From: Mesorhizobium sp. L-2-11
GTDB lineage: Bacteria; Pseudomonadota; Alphaproteobacteria; Rhizobiales; Rhizobiaceae
Direction: 5' to 3'
DNA: 64,000 nucleotides
Assembly (NCBI RefSeq): GCF_016756595.1
Contig: NZ_AP023257.1
Coordinates: 806,001 to 870,000, forward strand
Made by a program: the position numbers and the translations under genes. Each line of letters begins with the position of its first letter. Position 1 is the first letter of the stretch. Below are positions 57,752-64,000 of the stretch, piece by piece. The notes below the pieces were generated by a model. It was not told where the DNA came from. It did no database searches and worked only from the letters and a program-made list of their open reading frames with translations.

Positions 57752-58792
57752 TTGCCAATACCAACTCGGCGCCGTCAGATTGAATATCGCGGAAAGACAG
57801 CGGTGGTCACCGGCGCTTCTGCCGGTGTCGGACGCGCTGTTGCGCTGCGCCTCGCACGAGAGGGCGCGAAGGTCGCTCTGATCGCGCGCCACAAACCTGC
57901 TCTGAGCCAGCTGAAGGCGGAAATCGAAGGCAGGGGCGGCGAGGCACTCGCCATAGCCGCCGATGTTTCCGACGCGGCCAAAGTAGTTGCGGCGGCCGAC
58001 GAGATCGAGTCAACACTGGGGCCGATCGAGCTTTGGATCAACAATGCGATGGCGACTGTTTTCTCACCTGTGGAGGAAATAAGTCCCGCAGAATTCCGCC
58101 GCGTAACCGAGGTGACCTATCTCGGTTCCGTCCATGGGACGATGGCGGCGCTGCGGCACATGAAACCGCGCAACCGCGGTACGATCCTGCAAATCGGATC
58201 CGCGCTGGCCTATCGTGGCATTCCGTTGCAGGCCGCGTATTGCGGCGCCAAGCATGCACTTCGCGGCTTCAGCGAATCTCTTCGCACCGAACTCATTCAC
58301 GATCACAGCGATATACGGGTCACGATAGTCGAATTGCCGGCGGTCGATACGCCCCAATTCGATTGGGCGCGCACGCATACGGGCCGTGAACCTCGCCCTA
58401 TGGCCCCCGTTTTCCAGCCGGAAATCGTGGCCGAGAATGTCATCCGCGCCGCGCGCGATCCCGCCCGCGAATACTGGTTGGGTTTCAGCACCCTTTTTGC
58501 CATCATCGGAAACATGTTTGCCCCAGGCTTGCTGGACCGCTATCTGGCTAGTGCGGCTTACAAGGGCCAGGTCCGGCGTACCAAGCCATCATCTGCACGC
58601 GATGATAATCTTTTCCACCCGGTCAAAGGGCTCCACAAGACCCACGGGTCCTTCACGACCGAGGCACGCGGCAGACTTGCGGGATTTTCAACGGCAAAGA
58701 CCAGACTTGGCATTTTCACCGCGGCGACGGTTTTGCTCTTGATGATCGGCTATGGGTTTGGCAGTCGCAAAAGAACCGCGCACGGCAATTGA
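57752..58792 (+). CDS. SDR family oxidoreductase with C-terminal membrane helix
   Basis: A ~346-residue short-chain dehydrogenase. TGASAGVG cofactor loop, NNAM in place of NNAG, catalytic Ser (QIGSALAYRG) and YCGAKHA Tyr/Lys. About 100 residues follow the core and end in a hydrophobic helix (GIFTAATVLLLMIGYGFG), which would anchor it to the membrane. The start is not certain: TTG 57752 gives a short lead-in, while a frame open to 57584 overlaps the preceding gene. The substrate is unknown. Confidence 0.83.
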   Translation: MPIPTRRRQIEYRGKTAVVTGASAGVGRAVALRLAREGAKVALIARHKPALSQLKAEIEGRGGEALAIAADVSDAAKVVAAADEIESTLGPIELWINNAMATVFSPVEEISPAEFRRVTEVTYLGSVHGTMAALRHMKPRNRGTILQIGSALAYRGIPLQAAYCGAKHALRGFSESLRTELIHDHSDIRVTIVELPAVDTPQFDWARTHTGREPRPMAPVFQPEIVAENVIRAARDPAREYWLGFSTLFAIIGNMFAPGLLDRYLASAAYKGQVRRTKPSSARDDNLFHPVKGLHKTHGSFTTEARGRLAGFSTAKTRLGIFTAATVLLLMIGYGFGSRKRTAHGN

Positions 58793-58939
58793 TTGACCGA
58801 AAAAGCAAAAAAAGCGGGACGGTAATTGGACCGCGAGCGTTCCGACGTGTCCGCTCAAAGCCGGCTGATTATCAGCCTCACGTTAACGTCTTTTTCGCCC
58901 GTTCGTGATCTGCTGGCGCCGGGGAGTGCGAAAGACCAC

Positions 58940-60163
58940 ATGGGCGGCGGCGCAGAGTTCATCCTTGCAATCAACCTGCTCGTCGCCGGCCTGCTGGCGG
59001 CTGCCTTCATGACCATATCGTTCAACGATGCGGCGTGCGCGCCGGCGCGCTGTCTGGTGGTCGGTTATCTCCTCGGGATGGCCTATTTCGCTATCGAGTT
59101 CTGCATTCCGGTCTTCGACAATGCGCGACCCGCAGTCGTCGCGGGCTTCGCGGTTTTCCTGGGCGCCACCATCGCCTTCAATGGCGGGCTTGCCCACAAA
59201 TACGGCGTGGCGCCGCCCTGGGGGCCGATGCTCGTCTTCCTGTTGGCGGCCACCGTGGCAGTGTATTTCGTGCAGGATCTGCCGCGCCAGTCGCTTGCCC
59301 GCATGATGGCCTACCAGCTTCCCTATGCCGCCATGCAGTTCGTCGGCGTCGGCATCGTCTGGTCGTCGAGGCAAAGACGCGACTGGCTCGACCATGCGCT
59401 GATGGCCGTTCTGGCGGCCAGCGCCATGCAGTTCGTGAGCAAGCCGTTTATCGCCCATGCATTGGGCGGCTGGGGCGTCAATCCGCAGGCCTACCTGCAG
59501 AGCAACTACGCCCTGGTGTCGCAATCGCTCGGCACGGTATTCGGCATGACAATCGCGCTTCTCATGCTGATCATTCTGGTCCGCGACGTGCTCGCCGAAG
59601 CGACCTCGAAGTCGGAGACGGACACGCTGTCGAGGCTGCTCAACCGAGGCGGCTTCGAGCGTCATGCCGAGCTCGCCATGCGTGACGCCGTGCGCAGGGG
59701 TATTCCGGTCGCGCTGGTCATCGCCGACCTCGACCATTTCAAGAGCATCAACGACAGTTTCGGCCACGCATCCGGCGACCGGGTCATCGAGGCCTTTGCC
59801 GGCTTCCTGCGTGATGCGGCCGCCGAGCATCACGTCGCCGGCCGCATCGGTGGTGAGGAATTCGCCATCATCCTGCCGGGAACCAACCTCGCCGCCGCGC
59901 GGCTCTTCGCCGAAGGCACGCGCAGCGCTTTCGGGGCGTTGCCGATCGACTGTCTGCCGGCGAACCATCGTTGCACCGCCAGCTTCGGCGTTGCCGAGCT
60001 CCACCCGGCCGAGGGTTTTTCCGACCTGCTGCGGCGCGCCGACGAAGCGCTCTATCAAGCGAAAGGCAGCGGACGCAATTGCGTGCGGATCTCGATAGGA
60101 TCAATCGCCGCCCGGCAGCCGGTTGTCGCCAATGCCGGGCCGAAGATCAGCGGCAGGGGCTAA
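58940..60163 (+). CDS. GGDEF-domain diguanylate cyclase with membrane sensor region
   Basis: A ~407-residue predicted diguanylate cyclase. Six or seven helices in the first ~220 residues ([24 protein letters not shown]…, a MASE-like sensor), then the GGDEF domain: [40 protein letters not shown] and [10 protein letters not shown]. The signature is GGEEF, compatible with activity. The product-inhibition I-site (RxxD five residues before GGEEF) is replaced by AEHH, so feedback control may be absent. An upstream TTG at 58826 is an alternative start. The last 17 bp overlap the convergent gene. Confidence 0.88.
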   Translation: MGGGAEFILAINLLVAGLLAAAFMTISFNDAACAPARCLVVGYLLGMAYFAIEFCIPVFDNARPAVVAGFAVFLGATIAFNGGLAHKYGVAPPWGPMLVFLLAATVAVYFVQDLPRQSLARMMAYQLPYAAMQFVGVGIVWSSRQRRDWLDHALMAVLAASAMQFVSKPFIAHALGGWGVNPQAYLQSNYALVSQSLGTVFGMTIALLMLIILVRDVLAEATSKSETDTLSRLLNRGGFERHAELAMRDAVRRGIPVALVIADLDHFKSINDSFGHASGDRVIEAFAGFLRDAAAEHHVAGRIGGEEFAIILPGTNLAAARLFAEGTRSAFGALPIDCLPANHRCTASFGVAELHPAEGFSDLLRRADEALYQAKGSGRNCVRISIGSIAARQPVVANAGPKISGRG

Positions 60164-60512
60164 GCTCCGGCATCTCGCCGTCGGAAAGGCCGTACATATA
60201 ACTGCGGCCCTTGACGAAAACCGGCGGCCTGTAGCAGTCGCGGCTGCTGACGTCATCCGCGTCGTTTTCATAGATTCTGGGTCGGCCGGCACCGGTGTAG
60301 TCCGACAGTTCCTTGGCCAGGTTGCCTTCGCCAACGAGGATGCGCTTGTAGCCGGCGGCGCTCTCGATGACGAGATTGCCGAAGGAATCGGCATAGACGC
60401 GGTCGCGTGTACCGGCGCGTACCGGTGCTGCCAAGCCAATGGCCACCGCCACCAGGACGACGGCCATCGAGACGGGCGCCGGAAGGCGCGATCTGCCTGA
60501 ATTCGAACGCAT
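60147..60512 (-). CDS. Hypothetical secreted protein
   Basis: A 121-residue exported protein: signal peptide PVSMAVVLVAVAIGLAAPVRA cleaved near residue 33, then RVYADSFGNLVIESAAGYKRILVGEGNLAKELSDYTG and a C-terminal pair of cysteines (RDCYRPP, SPCR). No known family. It is divergent from the region with CtrA-type sites, which lie 45–115 bp upstream of its start, so CtrA could control it. Confidence 0.7.
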   Translation of the reverse strand: MRSNSGRSRLPAPVSMAVVLVAVAIGLAAPVRAGTRDRVYADSFGNLVIESAAGYKRILVGEGNLAKELSDYTGAGRPRIYENDADDVSSRDCYRPPVFVKGRSYMYGLSDGEMPELSPCR

Positions 60513-60556
60513 GGCATCCCCATTTGTCAGAGGCCGAGAGTTGCTCGAATCATAAA

Positions 60557-60572
60557 TTAACTATTTCTTAAC
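60557..60572. promoter_or_regulatory. CtrA-type box TTAA-N7-TTAAC
   Basis: TTAA at 60557–60560 and TTAAC at 60568–60572 with exactly seven bases between, the full CtrA consensus. A third TTAA at 60578 makes CTTAAC-CTTT-GTTAAG. A TTAACCAT word on the minus strand at 60618–60625 reinforces it. It lies between divergent genes encoding a secreted protein and a lipoprotein candidate. Confidence 0.5.
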
Positions 60573-60739
60573 CTTTGTTAAGATGCCAACCCCGTTGGCC
60601 GTCAGGTCTCGGCAAACATGGTTAATATCCGCGGCCATCTTTCGGCCATGCTTGCTACCACCATCGCGGCCGGCGCCGAGCGCGACTTCGGTGATCTTGG
60701 CAAAGCGTCGCTCTGGATTGACGCATAGGGAGACAGCAC

Positions 60740-61071
60740 ATGGCGTTAGGCCGGACGTTTCGGGTGACCTGGCCCTTTGTCCATTGCTGACCACAATTGC
60801 CTGTAATGCGCCGAAGGCCGGAAATCCGCTCGCCGATTCACCGCAGCCGCGCAGCGCGACCTACACTTGCGCCGATGGCGCCAGGATCACCATCGAAAAT
60901 CTCGGCACCTCGGTGCGGGTGCTTGGCCCGGACGGCGCCAGCGAGGACCTGCCGGCCTCCCCAGCCAATCAAAACAGCCGCTTCGGCGCGGAGCATGACG
61001 CAATCGTGATCGACGGGCGCGACGCGCTGGTGATGAAGGGCGGCGCCACCCCGCTGACCTGCACCCGCTGA
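60740..61071 (+). pseudogene. MliC-like lysozyme-inhibitor lipoprotein, probably frameshifted
   Basis: The C-terminal ~75 residues (ATYTCADGARITIENLGTSVRVLGPDGASEDLPAS … DALVMKGGATPLTCTR) match the MliC/PliC C-type lysozyme-inhibitor pattern: YxC near the start, a kG motif and a final Cys. An ATG with a GGGAGA site at 60740 opens MALGRTFR in another frame and stops at 60790. A one-base shift around 60762 would join it to GDLALCPLLTTIAC, a good lipoprotein signal. Either the gene is broken, or a base is miscalled, or the start lies elsewhere in the 60583 frame. Confidence 0.5.
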
Positions 61072-61453
61072 CCGGGCGTGTTCAGGTGAGGCCGGCCTGC
61101 AGATGGTGGCTCCCTGCGCTTCCGATGCTCACGTAACCGAAAGTACGCTACGCTCCGGTTCTCGGCATCCACCATTTTCGACTCAGCCTGACGTGAATCT
61201 CAACACACCCTGAACGCCTAAGCCGGGCAAATATGTTGCATCGCAGCGAACGTTGCGCCGGCTTAGGGTCGCGCCCTAATCGATTGAAGCCAAACACTGC
61301 CTTTTGTCAGACTAAATTACGTTTTCGAAACGATTTTCCGGCTTTGACGCGGTGCAAAAAGAGCATTAGAAACCGGGCTGTCCAAAGTCGCAACCGGAAG
61401 CGGTAAAGCCGCATTTCCACCTGGGGCTCCAGAGACGCCGAACTGGGGGAGCC
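61072..61453. other. 382-bp gene-free region upstream of sdhC
   Basis: No coding frame of quality is seen. It includes a likely sdh promoter near its right end and a CTACGCTCCGG-type motif at about 61146. The part from 61072 to 61340 shows nothing I can name. Confidence 0.5.
61344..61372 (+). promoter_or_regulatory. Candidate sigma-70-type promoter for sdhCDA
   Basis: TTGACG at 61344–61349 and TAGAAA at 61367–61372 with a 17-bp spacer. It lies about 80 bp before the sdhC start. It is the only close −35/−10 pair found in the 382-bp gap. Confidence 0.4.
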
Positions 61454-61873
61454 ATGAGCAAATCACCAGCCACCCGCGAATTTGCCAGACGTGAACGGCC
61501 GCTGTCGCCGCATCTGACCGTCTATCGACCGCCGATCACGATGACGATGTCGATTATCCATCGCATCACCGGTGGCGCGCTCTATTTCGGCACGCTGCTG
61601 GTCGCGCTGTGGCTGATGGCGGCGGCGAGCTCGCAGTCCACCTTCGACGCCGTCAACTGGGCCTTCGGCTCCTGGCTGGGGCGGCTGGTGCTGTTGTTCT
61701 ATACCTGGGCGCTGATGCACCACATGCTGGGCGGCGTGCGCCATCTGATCTGGGACACCGGGGCTGGTCTTGAAAAGGACACCGCCTCCAGGGTCGCCTG
61801 GGCGACGCTGGCCGGCTCGATCGTACTGACGCTGCTGATCTGGATCGCCGGCTACATGGCGCGGGGAGCCTGA
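61454..61873 (+). CDS. sdhC: Succinate dehydrogenase cytochrome b556 subunit
   Basis: A 139-residue membrane anchor that binds haem b and quinone. [32 protein letters not shown] is the SdhC signature, and [16 protein letters not shown] contains the haem ligand His. Three helices. It is followed after 2 bp by sdhD. Confidence 0.95.
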   Translation: MSKSPATREFARRERPLSPHLTVYRPPITMTMSIIHRITGGALYFGTLLVALWLMAAASSQSTFDAVNWAFGSWLGRLVLLFYTWALMHHMLGGVRHLIWDTGAGLEKDTASRVAWATLAGSIVLTLLIWIAGYMARGA

Positions 61874-61875
61874 TC

Positions 61876-62271
61876 GTGAGCCACCATAACACCGACATGC
61901 GCACCCCGCTGGCAAAGGTCCGCGGCCTCGGCTCCGCCCGCGAGGGCACGGAGCATTTCTGGCGCCAGCGCCTGACGGCGATAGCCAACATTCCGCTGAT
62001 CCTGTTCTTCGTCGGCTTTCTGATCGCGCTGAACGGCGCCGGCTATGCGCAAGTGCGCGCCGCACTTGCCAACCCGTTCGTGGCGCTGGTCCTGGCCCTG
62101 GTGCTGTTGTCCGGGCTCTACCATATGCGGCTCGGCATGCAGGCGATCATCGAGGATTATGTGCATGGCGAGGGCATGAGGCTGGCGCTGCTCGCGCTCA
62201 ACACATTCTTTCCCATAGTGGTCGGCGTCGCCTCGATCTTCGCCCTGCTCAAACTGGCATTTGGAGGCTGA
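61876..62271 (+). CDS. sdhD: Succinate dehydrogenase membrane anchor subunit
   Basis: A 131-residue subunit with three helices; [28 protein letters not shown] is the family start and [21 protein letters not shown] holds the His/Tyr near the quinone. The start is GTG at 61876. sdhA follows 3 bp after the stop. Confidence 0.94.
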   Translation: MSHHNTDMRTPLAKVRGLGSAREGTEHFWRQRLTAIANIPLILFFVGFLIALNGAGYAQVRAALANPFVALVLALVLLSGLYHMRLGMQAIIEDYVHGEGMRLALLALNTFFPIVVGVASIFALLKLAFGG

Positions 62272-62274
62272 AAT

Positions 62275-64000
62275 TTGGCCAAGGACGCGAACAACGCCAA
62301 CACGGCGTCCGCCGCCTACAGCTATGTCGATCACAAATTCGACGTGGTTGTCGTCGGCGCCGGCGGCGCCGGCCTGCGCGCCACGCTCGGCATGGCCGAA
62401 CAGGGCCTGCGCACCGCCTGCATCACCAAGGTTTTCCCGACGCGGTCGCACACTGTCGCCGCTCAGGGCGGCATCGCCGCCTCGCTGTCCAACATGGGCC
62501 CCGATTCCTGGCAGTGGCACATGTACGACACCGTGAAAGGATCGGACTGGCTCGGCGACGTCGACGCCATGGAATATCTGGTGCGCGAAGCACCCGCCGC
62601 CGTCTACGAGCTCGAGCATTACGGCGTGCCGTTCTCGCGCACCGAAGAGGGCAAGATCTACCAGCGGCCGTTCGGCGGCCATATGATGAATTTCGGCGAC
62701 GGCCCGCCGGTGCAGCGCACCTGCGCGGCCGCCGACCGCACCGGCCACGCCATCCTGCATACGCTCTACGGCCAGTCGCTGAAGAACAACGCGCAGTTCT
62801 TCATCGAGTATTTCGCGCTCGACCTGATCATGCAGCCGGACGGCACCTGCACCGGCGTCGTCGCCTGGAACCTCGACGACGGCACCATCCACCGTTTTTC
62901 GGCAAAAATGGTGGTGCTGGCGACCGGCGGCTATGGCCGCGCCTATTTCTCGGCGACCTCGGCGCACACCTGCACCGGCGACGGCGGCGGCATGGCGGCG
63001 CGGGCCGGGCTGCCGCTGCAGGATATGGAGTTCGTGCAGTTTCACCCGACCGGCATCTACGGCGCCGGCTGCCTGATCACCGAGGGCGCCCGCGGCGAAG
63101 GCGGCTATCTCGTCAATTCAGAAGGCGAGCGCTTCATGGAACGTTATGCGCCGTCGGCCAAGGACCTTGCCTCGCGTGACGTGGTCTCGCGCTGCATGAC
63201 GCTGGAGATCCGCGAGGGACGCGGCGTCGGCAAGAACAAGGACCATATTTTCCTCCACCTCGACCACCTCGATCCGGCCGTTTTGCACGAGCGACTTCCT
63301 GGAATTTCGGAGTCGGCAAAAATCTTTGCCGGCGTCGACCTGACCAAGGAGCCGATCCCGGTGCTGCCGACGGTCCATTACAATATGGGCGGCGTGCCGA
63401 CCAATTACTGGGGCGAGGTGCTCAACCCCACCGCCTTGAACCCGGACCAGGTGTCGCCCGGGCTGATGGCGGTCGGCGAAGCCGGCTGCGCCTCCGTCCA
63501 CGGCGCCAACCGGCTGGGCTCCAACTCGCTGATCGATCTGGTGGTGTTCGGCCGCGCGGCGGCGATCCGGGCCGGCCAGGTGATCGACCGCAACGCGGCG
63601 ATCCCGTCTCCCAATGAGGCCTCGGTCGACAAGACCATGGACCGCTTCGACCGGCTGCGCCACGCCAACGGCTCGACGCCGACGGCGGTCTTGCGCGAAA
63701 AGATGCAGAAGGCGATGCAGGACGATGCGGCGGTGTTCCGCACCCAGGAATCGCTGCAAAGCGGCTGCAAGCGCATTTCGCAGATCTGGGGCGAGCTCAA
63801 GGACGTAAAAGTGTTCGACCGCTCGATGATCTGGAACTCCGACCTGGTCGAGACGCTGGAGCTGGAAAACCTGATGGCCAACGCCATCACCACGGTCTAC
63901 GCCGCCGAGGCGCGCAAGGAGAGCCGCGGCGCGCATGCGCGGGAAGATTTTTCGGCGCGCGACGATGCGAACTGGCGCAAGCACACGCTGGCCCGGCTCA
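62275..64000 (+). CDS. sdhA: Succinate dehydrogenase flavoprotein subunit (partial, runs off the right edge)
   Basis: Oxidises succinate to fumarate, feeding electrons to the membrane via SdhB. 575 of about 610 codons are in the window. FAD motif [13 protein letters not shown]; His59 in [14 protein letters not shown] is the covalent FAD site. [25 protein letters not shown] and catalytic [12 protein letters not shown], plus [10 protein letters not shown], follow. The start is TTG at 62275, set by GGAGG 8 bp upstream and by sdhD spacing. sdhB is expected beyond the edge. Confidence 0.95.
   Translation, partial: MAKDANNANTASAAYSYVDHKFDVVVVGAGGAGLRATLGMAEQGLRTACITKVFPTRSHTVAAQGGIAASLSNMGPDSWQWHMYDTVKGSDWLGDVDAMEYLVREAPAAVYELEHYGVPFSRTEEGKIYQRPFGGHMMNFGDGPPVQRTCAAADRTGHAILHTLYGQSLKNNAQFFIEYFALDLIMQPDGTCTGVVAWNLDDGTIHRFSAKMVVLATGGYGRAYFSATSAHTCTGDGGGMAARAGLPLQDMEFVQFHPTGIYGAGCLITEGARGEGGYLVNSEGERFMERYAPSAKDLASRDVVSRCMTLEIREGRGVGKNKDHIFLHLDHLDPAVLHERLPGISESAKIFAGVDLTKEPIPVLPTVHYNMGGVPTNYWGEVLNPTALNPDQVSPGLMAVGEAGCASVHGANRLGSNSLIDLVVFGRAAAIRAGQVIDRNAAIPSPNEASVDKTMDRFDRLRHANGSTPTAVLREKMQKAMQDDAAVFRTQESLQSGCKRISQIWGELKDVKVFDRSMIWNSDLVETLELENLMANAITTVYAAEARKESRGAHAREDFSARDDANWRKHTLARL

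Overview
This window reads as chromosomal DNA from a high-GC alphaproteobacterium of the order Hyphomicrobiales (Rhizobiales), most likely Mesorhizobium or a close relative in Phyllobacteriaceae. The reasons are the TCA gene order zapE–mdh–sucC…sucD–sucA–sucB–lpd, a Brucella Omp19-type lipoprotein, IalB, DUF2794, DUF1127 and DUF1223 genes, YciB next to FtsY–MtaB–DapF, CtrA-type motifs, and many short palindromic intergenic repeats of the kind that litter Mesorhizobium genomes. No sequence search was run, so the genus is an inference. There is no sign of a phage, an intact insertion sequence, a CRISPR array, an rRNA operon or a tRNA gene. Almost everything is core chromosome.

Layout. 1–13 kb: argG (cut by the left edge), a LysE-type exporter, a minus-strand run phhB / DUF1232 / ialB / rlmN / small membrane protein, the convergent pair low-molecular-weight phosphatase and thpR, the conserved divergent block arylesterase (TesA-like) versus an ABC ATPase plus FtsX-like permease, a Bax-inhibitor-1 protein, a GNAT acetyltransferase and DUF2794. 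At 12.94–13.11 kb lies a structured RNA candidate with 6S-like architecture and its own terminator. 13–20 kb: a DUF1223 protein, a ceramidase-family membrane protein, acnA, and the cytochrome c maturation genes ccmA, ccmB, ccmD and ccmG, with ccmC conspicuously absent. 20–28 kb: a DUF1127 mini-protein, an SMP-30 lactonase, a PPOX flavoprotein, then yciB–ftsY–mtaB–dapF on the minus strand. ftsY carries three in-frame copies of a repeat also seen between genes. A DUF1328 protein and an MBL-fold hydrolase follow.

29–44 kb is the metabolic heart: an Omp19-like lipoprotein, zapE, then mdh, sucC, sucD, sucA, sucB, a secreted protein, an SDR oxidoreductase and lpd on one strand. Between sucC and sucD sit four small genes: a low-GC secreted hypothetical, a cupin, a ribbon-helix-helix antitoxin and an internally deleted VapC toxin. 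With acnA, and sdhC–sdhD–sdhA at the right edge, the window encodes much of the oxidative TCA cycle.

44–64 kb: a GumN/TraB protein, xerC, rimM–trmD–(TauE/SafE, opposite strand)–rplS, an amino-acid ABC binding protein and permease with no ATPase, a methyltransferase, leuC, a glycogen-debranching-type enzyme, an SDR, a GGDEF protein, a CtrA-box intergenic region, a probably frameshifted MliC-like lipoprotein, and the sdh operon running off the right edge.

Points most worth checking are the missing ccmC, the insertion with toxin–antitoxin relic that splits sucC from sucD, the repeat-built N-terminus of FtsY, the GTAGGG-type tandem/inverted repeats at two loci, the 6S-like RNA candidate and the CtrA-type sites.
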